DNA of 64,000 nucleotides from Paractinoplanes rishiriensis (GCF_016862375.1 NZ_BOMV01000057.1:186001-250000), one strand, 5' to 3'; numbered from the stretch's first letter, positions 1 to 9,184 are shown. A program made the numbers and translations. Notes: generated from the sequence alone by a model not told the origin.

Positions 1-609
1 GCGGTGCTGACGATCGTCTTCACCCTGGTGCTGACGGTGCCGGCCGGGTACGCGCTGGCCCGGTTCCCGATCCCGGCCAAGGAGCTGATCTTCATCGTGC
101 TCCTGCTCTCGCTGATCGTCCCGTACCAGGCACTGCTGACCCCGATGTTCCTGATGTTCGCCAAGATCGGCCTGACCAACTCGCTGGTCGGGCTGGCCGT
201 CCTGCACACCGCGATCCAGCTGCCGTTCAGCCTCTACCTGTTGCGCAACAGCTTCGCCGCGGTGCCGCGGGAGATCGAGGAGGCCGCGGTCATGGACGGC
301 GCGGCGTCCTTGCAGATCCTGCTTCGGATCTTCATTCCGCCCACGGTGCCGGCGATTGTCACCGTGACCCTGTTCGCCTTCATCACGTCGTGGAACGAGT
401 TCCTCGGCGCGCTGGTGATGATGAGTTCGAGCGCGAAGTTCACGCTGCCGGTGATCCTGGCGACGGCCCGGACCGAGACCAGTCTCGGCGGCACCGACTG
501 GGGCATGCTCCAGGCCGGCGTCACCATCTCGATCATCCCGTGCGTGCTCGTCTACCTGTTGCTTCAGCGGTACTACATGGCCGGCCTGATGAGCGGAGCC
601 GTGAAATGA
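1..609 (+). CDS. Carbohydrate ABC transporter permease, MalG type (5' end outside window)
   Basis: This is the C-terminal 202 residues of an inner-membrane permease subunit for a binding-protein-dependent sugar importer. Several hydrophobic membrane segments are visible. The EAA loop, which docks onto the ATPase, reads EEAAVMDGAASLQILLRIF at about residues 93-111 of the visible part, and the GLMSGAVK tail is typical of MalG-type subunits. The reading frame is open to base 1, so the start lies upstream. The stop overlaps the ATG of the GH127 gene by four bases (ATGA), so the two are translationally coupled. I infer import of arabinose-containing oligosaccharides from that coupling; the substrate is not visible in the permease itself. 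Confidence 0.93.
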   Translation, partial: AVLTIVFTLVLTVPAGYALARFPIPAKELIFIVLLLSLIVPYQALLTPMFLMFAKIGLTNSLVGLAVLHTAIQLPFSLYLLRNSFAAVPREIEEAAVMDGAASLQILLRIFIPPTVPAIVTVTLFAFITSWNEFLGALVMMSSSAKFTLPVILATARTETSLGGTDWGMLQAGVTISIIPCVLVYLLLQRYYMAGLMSGAVK

Positions 610-2468
610 GCGTCGTAGTAGTACAGCCAACCCGGACCGCGCGGGCCCGCCTGCAGCCGTTCGACGCCCGGCAGGTCGGGCTCGTGGACGGGTTCTGGGC
701 CGACCGGATCCGGATCAACCGGGAACACACCATCCCGCACGGCCTCGACCAGATCCGGAACGCCGGGACCCTGGGCAACCTGCGTCTCGCGGCGGCCGGA
801 GCGGGGGACTACCGTGCCGCCGCCGATTCGGTGGGGGCCACCCTGCCGTTCCTCGACTCCGATGTCTACAAGTGGCTCGAGGCGGTCGGCTGGGAACTCG
901 GCCGGCAGCCCGATCCGGCCCTCGCGGCGGCGGCGGACGGCGTGATCGACGTGGTGGCCGCGGCGCAGCGGCCCGACGGCTATCTCAACAGCTACGTCCA
1001 GCTGGGCGGCGGCGTACCGTATCGGGATCTGTCGTGGGGACACGAGCTGTACTGCGTCGCCCACCTGATCCAGGCGGCCGTGGCGTGGCACCGGGCGCTG
1101 GCCGACGACCGGCTGCTCGCCGTCGCGGTCCGGGCCACCGACCACCTGCCGCCGGGCATCATGGACGGACATCCCGGCATCGAGATGGCGCTGGTCGAGC
1201 TGACCCGGGTGACCGGCGACCGGCGCTACCTGGCGCTGGCGGCGCGCATGATCGAGCAGCGCGGCCGGCGGACGCTGCCCGGCGCCGACCGGTTCGGTGC
1301 CACCTACTGGCAGGACCACGAGACGGTGCGCGACGCGGCCTCGGTGGCCGGGCACGCGGTCCGGCAGCTCTACCTGGACTGCGGCGCCGTGGACGTGGCG
1401 GTCGAAGCCGGCGACGACCAGTTGCTCACCGCGGTGCGCCGCCGCTGGGACGACCTGATGCGGACGCGCACCTACCTCACCGGCGGCATGGGGAGCCGGC
1501 ACCGTGACGAGGCGTTCGGTGATCCGTACGAGTTGCCACCCGATCGCGCGTACGCGGAAACCTGCGCGGCCATCGCCAGCGTGATGCTCGCCTGGCGCCT
1601 GCTGCTGGCCACCGGCGACGTGACCTACGCCGACACGATCGAGCGCACCATGTTCAACGGGGTGCTGCCCGGCCTCGCGCTCGACGGCCGGCGCTTCTTC
1701 TACACCAACCCGCTGCAGCGCCGCACGCACCGCACGCCCGGCGGCGCCGGCGAGCGGCGCCCGTGGTACCCGTGCGCCTGCTGCCCACCCAATCTCATGC
1801 GCATGCTCAGTTCGTGGCAGCAATATCTCGCGACTCACGACGAGAGCGGGCTTCAATTGCACCAGTACGCCTCGGCGGAGGTTGATGCGGAACTGCGGGC
1901 CGGCCCGGTCCGGGTCCAGATCCGTACCGACTATCCGTGGGACGGCCGGATCCTGGTGCGCCTGCTCCGGACGCCGGCCGAGCCGTGGACGCTGTCGATG
2001 CGGGTCCCGCGCTGGTGTCACTCGGCCACGATCACCGGCCCGGACGGCACCGAGACGCTGGGCACCGGCACCGGCACGGTGAAGCGGCACCGGCGGTGGC
2101 GGCCCGGCGACGTCGTCGACCTGAGCCTCGACCTGCCGCCCCGGGTCACCGAACCCGACCCGCGGGTGGATGCGGTGCGCGGCTGCGTCGCGGTCGAGCG
2201 GGGGCCGCTCGTCTACTGCATCGAGGCGGCCGACGCACCGGAACGCACCGAGATCGAGGAACTGTCCTGGGATCCGCGGCGCGACCTGGCGACGGTGCCG
2301 CGGCCCGACCTCGAGGAGTCGCTGGTCGGCATCACCGTGCCGGTGGTGCGGCACCGGCCCGGCGAGTCCGCGGCGGATGGTCTCACCACGGGGGCGATTC
2401 CGTACTTCGCCTGGGCCAACCGGACGCTCGGAGGGATGCGCGTATGGATACCTAGATCAACGCCGTAG
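606..2468 (+). CDS. Glycoside hydrolase family 127 (beta-L-arabinofuranosidase-like)
   Basis: This 620-residue protein matches GH127 in length and motifs. GH127 enzymes release beta-L-arabinofuranose by a retaining mechanism that uses a zinc-bound cysteine nucleophile. The expected cluster is present: Glu318 and Cys320 in the motif AYAETC, and Cys390, Cys392 and Cys393 in YPCACCPPN. They correspond to the Glu/Cys/Cys/Cys set of the Bifidobacterium enzyme HypBA1. There is no signal peptide, so it probably acts in the cytoplasm on imported oligosaccharides. The ATG at 606 overlaps the permease stop and was preferred to earlier in-frame codons that would run back through the permease gene. The 3' end overlaps the convergent GGDEF gene by 17 bp. 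Confidence 0.9.
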   Translation: MSVVVVQPTRTARARLQPFDARQVGLVDGFWADRIRINREHTIPHGLDQIRNAGTLGNLRLAAAGAGDYRAAADSVGATLPFLDSDVYKWLEAVGWELGRQPDPALAAAADGVIDVVAAAQRPDGYLNSYVQLGGGVPYRDLSWGHELYCVAHLIQAAVAWHRALADDRLLAVAVRATDHLPPGIMDGHPGIEMALVELTRVTGDRRYLALAARMIEQRGRRTLPGADRFGATYWQDHETVRDAASVAGHAVRQLYLDCGAVDVAVEAGDDQLLTAVRRRWDDLMRTRTYLTGGMGSRHRDEAFGDPYELPPDRAYAETCAAIASVMLAWRLLLATGDVTYADTIERTMFNGVLPGLALDGRRFFYTNPLQRRTHRTPGGAGERRPWYPCACCPPNLMRMLSSWQQYLATHDESGLQLHQYASAEVDAELRAGPVRVQIRTDYPWDGRILVRLLRTPAEPWTLSMRVPRWCHSATITGPDGTETLGTGTGTVKRHRRWRPGDVVDLSLDLPPRVTEPDPRVDAVRGCVAVERGPLVYCIEAADAPERTEIEELSWDPRRDLATVPRPDLEESLVGITVPVVRHRPGESAADGLTTGAIPYFAWANRTLGGMRVWIPRSTP

Positions 2469-3981
2469 GCGCGTGGCCGGCCGCTACGGCGTCCACGTAG
2501 CGGTTCTTGCCTGCGTTCTTGGCGGCGTACATCGCCTGGTCGGCGCGGTGCAGGAGGTCGTCGACGCCGGTCTGGGCGCCCGGTTCGCTGCAGGCGAGTC
2601 CGACGCTGGCGCCGACGGTGACCTGCTCGCCGGCGATGTCGTAGGGCTGGCCGATGGCGCTGACGATCCGGCCGGCCTGGGCGGTGAGCGCTTCGGCCGC
2701 CGCGGGGTCGGAGACCAGGATGGCGAACTCGTCGCCGCCTAGCCGGGCAATCGTGTCGGTGGCGCGCACACAGGTGCGCAGCCGGTCGGCGACGGCGACC
2801 AGCAGGGCGTCCCCGGCGGCGTGGCCCAGTGTGTCGTTGACCTTCTTGAAGCCGTCGAGGTCGATGTACATCACGGCCGGGAGCGTTGGCGCCGGCGACT
2901 GCAGCGCGGCCTGTTCGGTGCGGCTGCGGAACAGCGAACGGTTGGGCAGTCCGGTCAGCGGGTCGTGCGAGGCCAAGCGTTCGAGCTCGGCCTCCCGGCG
3001 CCTCAGGTCGCGGACGGCGACGCGCAGGTCGCGGGTCAGCGCCGCGTTGTCCCGCAGCGCCACCAGTTGGCGTACGACGACGAGCACGACGACGACGATC
3101 GTCAGCGCGTAGCCGAACGTGCCGATGCCGTCCCGCACGATGTCCACGCAAACACCGGTGATCAGGGCGACAGCCAGCGGCACGTACGGCAGCAGGCTCC
3201 ACGCCGGCGAGCTGACGGTCTCGGGTCGCCGGCCGGGCTGCCCGGCGCTGCCGCGCGAGTGCAGCGCGCCGGTGCCGATCAGCAGGAAGCCCACGATCCA
3301 GCCGTTCATCGCCAGGTTGCCTGCGCTGTAGGCACCGATCTGGGTCATGTACGCGAAGCCGCTCTCGGCCACGGCGACGGCGACCATGCCGCAGCCCACC
3401 AGCGCGAACGTGGACCGGCGCCGCGGTTCGGCGCGGGCGAGCAGCACGAACGCCATGCTTGCCATGGCCACGTCACCGAGCGGGGTGGCGAAGACGAAAG
3501 CCGTGTACGCGGCCGAGGGCGTGGCGGCCAGGATCGGGCCGAGCACGGTGCACCAGCTGACGAACAGCAGGGAGCCGCTGACGATGAGGCCGTCGAGGAC
3601 CACCCGGACACCCACGCGTCCGAGACCACCGAGCGCCGCCGCGCCGGCCAGCGACAGCGGCACCATGGCCAGGACCAGGCAGTCCGCGGCGGAGGCGAAG
3701 GGCGCCCCGCCGGGCGAGGTGAGTTCGAGCCACAGCCAGAGGGCGTTGCCCGCGGTCGTCGACCCGAGCCCGGCCGCCAGCAGGTGCCAGCCGAGTCGCT
3801 CGGTGCCCCGGGCGTGCCGGCCGGCCACGACGCAGGCGACTCCCGCCACCAGCGACGACAGGGTGACGATGCTGCCGTGGCTGAGGATCGTCCAGGCGTC
3901 GCCGCCGCGCCACACCTGGTCGACCAGCAGATATGCCGCGACCAGGATCACGCAGAGCACCGGCCATGCCACACGCCTCAT
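2452..3981 (-). CDS. Membrane-anchored diguanylate cyclase (GGDEF)
   Basis: This is a 509-residue protein. About 300 N-terminal residues form a multi-helix membrane region, followed by a short helical linker (RDLRRREAELERL) and a GGDEF domain. The substrate-binding half reads YIDLDGFKKVNDTLGHAAGD and the active-site loop is RLGGDEFAILV, so the catalytic residues for making c-di-GMP from two GTP are intact. No EAL domain follows. The membrane part may sense a ligand, but I cannot name it. The ATG at 3981 (MRRVAWPVLC) is the first in-frame start that begins the hydrophobic region; the open frame continues upstream in unlikely Arg/His-rich sequence. It is divergent from the gene at 4138. Confidence 0.9.
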   Translation of the reverse strand: MRRVAWPVLCVILVAAYLLVDQVWRGGDAWTILSHGSIVTLSSLVAGVACVVAGRHARGTERLGWHLLAAGLGSTTAGNALWLWLELTSPGGAPFASAADCLVLAMVPLSLAGAAALGGLGRVGVRVVLDGLIVSGSLLFVSWCTVLGPILAATPSAAYTAFVFATPLGDVAMASMAFVLLARAEPRRRSTFALVGCGMVAVAVAESGFAYMTQIGAYSAGNLAMNGWIVGFLLIGTGALHSRGSAGQPGRRPETVSSPAWSLLPYVPLAVALITGVCVDIVRDGIGTFGYALTIVVVVLVVVRQLVALRDNAALTRDLRVAVRDLRRREAELERLASHDPLTGLPNRSLFRSRTEQAALQSPAPTLPAVMYIDLDGFKKVNDTLGHAAGDALLVAVADRLRTCVRATDTIARLGGDEFAILVSDPAAAEALTAQAGRIVSAIGQPYDIAGEQVTVGASVGLACSEPGAQTGVDDLLHRADQAMYAAKNAGKNRYVDAVAAGHAPTALI

Positions 3982-4137
3982 GGACCCAGACTCCGCCGGC
4001 CCGGGTTCAGCCCGGTTGCCGCGAAGGGGTCGTTTCGCTGCTGATGCGGCATAGATGCCAATTGATATCTGGCCACCCGAGTGCAAAGCTGACCGGGAGC
4101 GCTCCCAAAACGAACGGCGACGAGGTGAGAAGCGACC

Positions 4138-4722
4138 ATGATTTCCCGGGCAAGCCTCGCGGGGTGGTACCGCAACCGCTTCGTGTGGGTGGCGGTAATC
4201 CTGCTGACCGTGTCGGTCGGCGTCACCGTACTGCTGAACTCGTCCGGCTCTAAGGCCGAGCCGCAGGATCTGCAGACGCAGATCATGAACCAGATGCGGA
4301 CCACGCTCGAGCAGTCGGACCCGGGCCAGCACAACCACGGCGGCCACACCGCCCAGCAGGCGGCCGCTGGCAAGGACGCGAACCCGGCGGTGATCTGCGG
4401 GGTCCGGGTCTACGGCTACGAGCCCGCCACGGTCACCGCGCTCGCCGACGTGCGGACGGTCTACGGGTTCCACCTCTGCGGTGTCGCGCAGCCGAAATAC
4501 CCGTGGGACGTGGCGGTCAAGCTGGCCGGCCCGGTGATCCTGGACATGTCCAAGAACCCGCCGGGCATCCAGGTGGTCGAGGCGACCGCCACCGTGAAGT
4601 ACATCGACCGGCTGAAGGAGATGTTCCCGCCCAAGTACGCGGACCTGGCGCAGAAGGAAGCGCTGACCAAGGCGGAAATGGACGACCTGCGCCGCCGCTA
4701 CGACGCCGCAGCCGACCTCTGA
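4138..4722 (+). CDS. Hypothetical protein with one N-terminal membrane segment
   Basis: This 194-residue protein is not recognised. Residues 16-33 (VWVAVILLTVSVGVTVLL) form a single membrane anchor or uncleaved signal, after a short positively charged N-terminus. A His-rich stretch (QHNHGGH) lies near residue 64. The following domain contains two cysteines (ICGVRVYGYE and HLCGVAQ), which could form a disulfide outside the cell. The C-terminus is charged and helical (KAEMDDLRRRYDAAADL). A GAGGTGAG ribosome site lies upstream of the ATG. It is divergent from the GGDEF gene, with 156 bp between the two starts. Confidence 0.75.
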   Translation: MISRASLAGWYRNRFVWVAVILLTVSVGVTVLLNSSGSKAEPQDLQTQIMNQMRTTLEQSDPGQHNHGGHTAQQAAAGKDANPAVICGVRVYGYEPATVTALADVRTVYGFHLCGVAQPKYPWDVAVKLAGPVILDMSKNPPGIQVVEATATVKYIDRLKEMFPPKYADLAQKEALTKAEMDDLRRRYDAAADL

Positions 4723-4848
4723 CCCGGTAATCCGGCCGGGGCGGCGTACGGCGATCGCGGCGCACCCGGAAATGGGTGCGGGGGACAGCTGACTTCGGCT
4801 GGTACTCTACGGCGACTGGCCTCGGCACGAGGGCTCGGTGAACTGAAA

Positions 4849-5350
4849 ATGAACGTTCAGACGGTCGAACGCAAAGCGCTTCTGATTTCTCTGCCGATCG
4901 TGGTAGGCGGCTCGATTGTTTCGAACGCGCTCTCATGGGATCCGAAGTGACAAATACCTCTGATCTTTGCTGCTCTCTACATCGTGCTTTCTCTCCTGAT
5001 GGAGATCCGCGCCGGTCAAAACCCTCCGCTTTTACGCACTACAACGACAGCGACGAGTTCTTCACCTCGTTCAGCCGTCTCGTGCTGTCTGCTGAGCGTC
5101 GTGTCTCTACCACCTACATTCGAAAGACGCCGCCATCGAGTTTCCAATCTCCGGCGGCCAAGAAGTATTTTCACGACGCCGCCCAGTGGATGCGGCGCAA
5201 TCCCGGTGCGGCATTCCATCGGATCATCGGGATTCCGTCGTCGGAGCCCCACCGGGCAGAAATGCTGCGGTGGCTGGCGGGTCATCGGCAAGAAATGCAG
5301 GGCGTCACTCGTCGGTGAGTTCCTTCCGGGAGTACTACAGCTCATGGTGG
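4849..5350 (+). pseudogene. Decayed two-TM protein gene
   Basis: I read this as one broken gene. From ATG 4849 the frame encodes a hydrophobic helix (LLISLPIVVGGSIVSNAL), then meets TGA at 4948-4950. The same frame continues past the stop into a second hydrophobic helix (LIFAALYIVLSLLMEI, from 4960). Near 5031-5037 the coding sense jumps one frame into a soluble domain (HYNDSDEFFTSFSRLVLSAER onward) ending at TGA 5318. A short aromatic piece (SFREYYSSWW, from 5318) in a third frame may be its displaced C-terminus. Its base composition is less GC-rich than its neighbours. The family is unknown to me; the layout of two membrane helices plus a cytosolic domain is all that can be said. Confidence 0.55.
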
Positions 5351-5899
5351 ATGTCCGCCGAGCCGCTCGACGCTTTTCTGCGGCGGGTGGCGCCGGAGGG
5401 AAAGGATCCTGCGTTCGTCTACGTCGACAACGACCCGCTGGTGCTGACTCACGCCCGGGCTCTGCTCACCAGCCGGCCCGAGGGTGCCACCCGATACCTC
5501 GACGCCGACCTGTACGACATGGAGCTGGTTCTCCGGGAGGCTGCCCGCACGCTGGACTTCTCCCAGCCCGTGGCGGTGCTCTTCATGGGCGTACTCGGGC
5601 ATGTCGCGGAGGATGCCGTCGCGCTCGGCCTGGTCGGCGCGGCGTTGGACGCCGTGGTGTCCGGCAGCTACCTGGCCCTCTACGACGGCACCGACCTCAC
5701 GCCCGCGGCGGTCGAGTCGGCTCGCATCTGGAACGAGTCGGCCGCGTTGCCCTACCACCTGCGCAGCCCGGCCCGGCTGGCCCGGTTCTTCGACGGGCTG
5801 GAACTCGTCGAGCCCGGCCTGGTGACGGTCACCCGGTGGCGGCCGGACGCCGAGGGGCGCGAAATCGATCAGTTCGGGGCCGTCGGTCGTAAGCCCTAG
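5351..5899 (+). pseudogene. 5'-truncated SAM-dependent methyltransferase (DUF574 / Methyltransf_19-like)
   Basis: The translated sequence from about residue 12 onward matches the second half of actinobacterial DUF574 methyltransferases. It shows FVYVDNDPLVLTHARALL (the acidic end of strand 2), then AVLFMGVLGHV, and the conserved C-terminal YHLRSPARLARFFDGLELVEPGLV. The first ~90 residues of that family, including the glycine-rich SAM motif, are missing. They are replaced by remnants of the preceding decayed gene. An in-frame ATG at 5351 gives 182 residues, which I do not expect to be catalytically active. The 3' end overlaps the convergent zinc-finger gene by 4 bp. Confidence 0.7.
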
Positions 5900-6234
5900 C
5901 CCGTCTTCTCCGCGCAAGCCACGCAGCAGCGGGCGAACGGTCTCGCCGCGAGCCGTTCCTCGGCGATCGGGCGGCCGCATCTCTCGCAGATGCCGTAGGT
6001 CGCCTCGGCCACCCGGCGCAGCGCGTCGTCGACCTCGGTGATCCGGGCCCGGGCGGCGGACAGCAGGGCGGTCAGCTGGGCGCGTTCGAAGCCGATGGTG
6101 GCGCCCTCGGGGTCGTGTTCGTCGTCGGCGTTCGAGTCGCGGGACGCCGCGAACAGCGCCTCCAGGTCGCGGGCCAGGGTGGCCGCCTCGGCCTCGGCGT
6201 TCGCGCGCAAGCGCAGCAGCTCGTCGCGGGCCAT
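5896..6234 (-). CDS. TraR/DksA-family C4 zinc-finger protein
   Basis: This 112-residue protein has a long N-terminal helical region (residues 1-75, coiled-coil-like) followed by a four-cysteine zinc finger: Cys83-x2-Cys86 and Cys103/104-x2/3-Cys107, in the sequence GICERCGRPIAEERLAARPF and beyond. That is the TraR/DksA layout, whose members bind in the RNA polymerase secondary channel and alter promoter selection. The acidic tip residues of true DksA are not clearly present, so the exact effect on transcription is uncertain. It lies 9 bp downstream of the S51 remnant on the same strand and may be co-transcribed with the GGDEF gene upstream. Confidence 0.85.
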   Translation of the reverse strand: MARDELLRLRANAEAEAATLARDLEALFAASRDSNADDEHDPEGATIGFERAQLTALLSAARARITEVDDALRRVAEATYGICERCGRPIAEERLAARPFARCCVACAEKTG

Positions 6235-6243
6235 CTGGGCAGC

Positions 6244-6408
6244 CTAGCGGCCGGGGAACAGTTTCCAGTCGCCCTCGGCGACGACCTCGGCGGCGCCGCC
6301 GGCCACGGCGAGGGCGTTCGAGTCGGCGACCAGCTTGCGCAGCAGGCGGGTCAGCGCCGCGTCGATGCTCGGATTGGTGACGCCGGCGGACGTGAGCAGG
6401 AGCTTCAC
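6244..6408 (-). pseudogene. Internally deleted S51 (peptidase E-like) remnant, 54 codons
   Basis: This intact small frame begins with GTG at 6408. Its first ~33 residues (VKLLLTSAGVTNPSIDAAL then TRLLRK) look like the conserved N-terminus of actinobacterial S51 dipeptidase-like proteins. Its last ~22 residues (AEVVAEGDWKLFPGR) look like their conserved C-terminus. The ~170 residues between, including the catalytic serine region, are absent without loss of frame. The start overlaps the stop of the GGDEF gene (GTGA, 6405-6408), so it may still be translated by coupling. The family match is from memory of the terminal motifs. Confidence 0.6.
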
Positions 6409-8012
6409 GCGGGCGTCCGGTGGGTCGCGGTCATCGCGCTCTCCTCGACGCGGTTGCGGCCGGACTGTTTGGCGCGGTACAGCGCCTGGTCGGCCGCCTC
6501 CAGCACGTATTCGGCATCGCCGTTGCGGCCCGCGGCTACGCCCAGGCTGATCGTCACGGTGAGCGGGCCGGCGTCGGTCGGCACGGGGGTGGCGGCGCAG
6601 CGGGCGCGGATCTCTTCGGCGCGGGCCACCGCGCGGGCCGGGTCGGTGTCCGGCAGGACCACCACGAACTCCTCGCCGCCGTAGCGGGCGGCGATCTCGT
6701 CGCCGCGGATCGCGCCGGCCAGGATGCCGGCGACGGCTCGGATGGCCTGGTCGCCGGCGCGGTGGCCGTAGGTGTCGTTGACCCGCTTGAAGTGGTCGAT
6801 GTCGAGGATCAGCAGGCTGGACTGCCGGTCGGCCGGCCACCGGGCCAGCGTGCCGAGCAGGTGGCGGCGGTTGTGCAGGCCGGTGAGCTCGTCCCGGACG
6901 GCCTGCTCGGCCAGTTCGGCGCGCAGGCTCTCGATGGTGGCCAGCTGGTGGGTGAGCTTGGCGTTGGCGTCGCGCAGGACGGCGCGCCGGCGGTTGTGCT
7001 CGGTGATCTCGCGGGCCACCAGGACCCAGCCGATGCAGGTGCCGTGCTGGTCGTACAGCGAGGTGATCCGGACGTCGAGGTCGATGCCGCTGTCCAGCAC
7101 GTCGGTGATCTCGACCTGGGTGTCCCGGTCCGGTTCGAAGCCGAGCCGGGCCACCGCCGCGGGCAACGGCTGGCCGCGCGGATTGTCCGGCAGGTCGGTG
7201 ACGATGCGGCGCAGCAGCAGTTCGGCGGCCGGGTTGAGGTCGACGATGCGCCCGGAACGGCTCACCTCCAGCACGCCGTCGTGCAGGGTGGCCAGCACCT
7301 GCTGATGGGTGACCGGGACCAGGTCGGGAAGGGCCTGGTGGGTCAGCGCCCACCAGCACACCGCCGCGGTGGCCAGGAAGAAGATCGGGGTGAGGTCGGT
7401 GGTCTGGTTCTTCGGCAGGAAGAACATGCCGAGCAGGTTGCCGCCGATCGGCGGGACCGCCGAGACCAGCGGCCACATGAACTGCCGGCGGTACGCGGCA
7501 GGCGCGTGCACCCAGGCGTGCAGCACGAGCAGGATCGCGCAGGCCAGCAATCCGTAGCTGTACATGGTGTGCAGCCAGAACAGCGGTCCGGGCTGCAGCA
7601 TGAGCAGCGCCGGGTCGCCGACCAGTGTGGCGTCCCGGAAGAACTGGTGGTGCCCGGCGTTGCTCGCCGACAGCGCCACCACCAGGACCGGCTCGATGAG
7701 CAGCAGCCCGCGCGTGCGCCGGGACAGCCGCCAGCTGCGGTCGACCATGGCCAGCGAGTGGCAGAAGTAGCCGGCGACGACCGCGCTGACGCCGGGGAAG
7801 ATGGCCGTGGAGAAGGCCAGCTGGACGTTCCGCTGGTCGCTGAGGCTGCCCACCGCGGTCGCCGTGGACCACCAGGCGACGCCGAGCATGACCACGGTCA
7901 GCGCACCGGCCGCCGGGGTGGCCCGCCGGCGCCGAAGCATCACCCGCGCCGACCATAACGATGCGATGGTCGCCGGGAGATAGAGCAACGCGAGCGGCTG
8001 CCACTGCACCAC
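6405..8012 (-). CDS. Seven-TM / PAS / GGDEF diguanylate cyclase
   Basis: This is a 535-residue protein. Residues 1-220 contain about seven hydrophobic helices, resembling the histidine-kinase N-terminal 7TM sensor module. Residues ~230-350 are PAS-like (DGVLEVSRSGRIVDLNPAAE, ending GWVLVAREITEHNRRR). A helical linker leads to a GGDEF domain with ILDIDHFKRVNDTYGHRAGD and active loop RYGGEEF, the GGEEF variant, which is active in many enzymes. Two consecutive GTG codons could start it (8012 or 8009). A GGGAGG ribosome site is only 3 nt from the first and 6 nt from the second, so 8009 is the better-spaced start. The role is probably signal-dependent c-di-GMP synthesis at the membrane. Confidence 0.9.
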   Translation of the reverse strand: MVQWQPLALLYLPATIASLWSARVMLRRRRATPAAGALTVVMLGVAWWSTATAVGSLSDQRNVQLAFSTAIFPGVSAVVAGYFCHSLAMVDRSWRLSRRTRGLLLIEPVLVVALSASNAGHHQFFRDATLVGDPALLMLQPGPLFWLHTMYSYGLLACAILLVLHAWVHAPAAYRRQFMWPLVSAVPPIGGNLLGMFFLPKNQTTDLTPIFFLATAAVCWWALTHQALPDLVPVTHQQVLATLHDGVLEVSRSGRIVDLNPAAELLLRRIVTDLPDNPRGQPLPAAVARLGFEPDRDTQVEITDVLDSGIDLDVRITSLYDQHGTCIGWVLVAREITEHNRRRAVLRDANAKLTHQLATIESLRAELAEQAVRDELTGLHNRRHLLGTLARWPADRQSSLLILDIDHFKRVNDTYGHRAGDQAIRAVAGILAGAIRGDEIAARYGGEEFVVVLPDTDPARAVARAEEIRARCAATPVPTDAGPLTVTISLGVAAGRNGDAEYVLEAADQALYRAKQSGRNRVEESAMTATHRTPA

Positions 8013-8049
8013 GCGCCTCCCATCGGCGGCGGACAGCTGGACTTGAGGC

Positions 8050-9156
8050 TTACCGGTCGGGCGGGGCGGTGGAGTCGCGGACTATCAGGGGCAACGGGAA
8101 CGTGGCCAGGCTGGGGCCGCGGGCCTCCGAGGGGTCGCGGGCCAGCGACACCGCCTGGCTCACCGCGTGGCCGACGATCTCGGTGATCGGCATCCGGACC
8201 GTGGTCAGCGCGGGCACGGTGTGTGCCGCGATCAGGATGTCGTCGAAGCCGACCACCGACAGCCGGGCCGGCACCGTGACGCCCAGGCGGTGCGCGGCGT
8301 GCAGGGCGCCGACGCCGACCAGGTCGGTGGACGCGGCCACCGCGGTCGGCGGGTCGGCCACGCTCATGATGCTGGTCAGCGCGGACTCGCCGCCGTCCAG
8401 GGTGCCCTCACAGCGTTGCAGGTAGCCGTCGGGGACGCCGCCGAAGTGGGTGCGCATGAAATGCACGTACGCGTCCTCGCGGATGCGGTAGCCGTTGGGG
8501 AGTTCGGCGCTCAGGTAACCGATGCGGCGGTGTCCCAGCGACGCCAGGTGTTCGAGGCCGGCCAGCACGCCGGCCCGGTCGTCCGGGTTCGCGGTGGGGA
8601 ACTCCAGCGGGCTCAGGCCCTGCCACAGCGCCACCACCGGGACCGTCGAGCGGCGGAGGTCGGCCAGGAGTTCCGGGTATGCCTGCATGTCGCCGAGCAG
8701 GACCACGGCGTCGGTGTGCCGGGTCTCGAGCACCGTCGTGAGCGGGGTGCCCTCGTCGAGGCGGCCGTGGACGTGGCCGAGGACCACGTTGTAGCCGTGC
8801 GCCATCGACTCGACGATCAGCGTCTCGATGACGCCGGCGTAGAAGAGGTCGCTGAAGTCGCGGACCACGGCGCCGATCAGGTTGGTCGGGGCGCCGCGCA
8901 GGCCGCGGGCCAGCGGGTTGGGCCGGTAGCCCAGGTGGCGCGCGGCCTGGATGACCCGTTCGCGGGTGTCCCGGGCGATCGGCACCCGGGTCGGCGCGTT
9001 GTTGAGCACGCGGGACACGGTGCTCTGCGAGACGCCGGACGCGGCGGCGATGTCCCGCATGGTGACCGGCACCCGGCCGGTCGGCACCGGCGTCACGACC
9101 ACAGGGGGGACGCTCGGCGGTTCGGCGCGCGCACCGGGCGCAGAAGTCGGCATCGA
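8050..9156 (-). CDS. LacI-family transcriptional repressor
   Basis: This protein has about 368 residues. A LacI helix-turn-helix (VTMRDIAAASGVSQSTVSRV) begins near residue 30, followed by the hinge helix (NPLARGLRG) and a periplasmic-binding-type sugar sensor domain (GAVVRDFSDLFYAGVIETL; ASTDLVGVGALHAAHRLG; VVGFDDILIAAHTVPALTTV). It should bind an operator as a dimer and release it on binding a sugar ligand. The N-terminal ~30 residues are Pro/Val-rich and unusual, so the true start may be later. An upstream ATG at 9192 is also in frame but would place a 10-bp palindrome inside the gene. No sugar gene is adjacent, so the target is unknown. Confidence 0.9.
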   Translation of the reverse strand, partial: SMPTSAPGARAEPPSVPPVVVTPVPTGRVPVTMRDIAAASGVSQSTVSRVLNNAPTRVPIARDTRERVIQAARHLGYRPNPLARGLRGAPTNLIGAVVRDFSDLFYAGVIETLIVESMAHGYNVVLGHVHGRLDEGTPLTTVLETRHTDAVVLLGDMQAYPELLADLRRSTVPVVALWQGLSPLEFPTANPDDRAGVLAGLEHLASLGHRRIGYLSAELPNGYRIREDAYVHFMRTHFGGVPDGYLQRCEGTLDGGESALTSIMSVADPPTAVAASTDLVGVGALHAAHRLGVTVPARLSVVGFDDILIAAHTVPALTTVRMPITEIVGHAVSQAVSLARDPSEARGPSLATFPLPLIVRDSTAPPDR

Positions 9157-9184
9157 CGGAAGCCTAACATCCAGCGAACGCCGT

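Noticed and set aside
573..2354. A 593-codon open frame on the minus strand
   Set aside because: It is antisense to the GH127 gene, whose metal-binding cysteines are intact. It has no motif or ribosome site.
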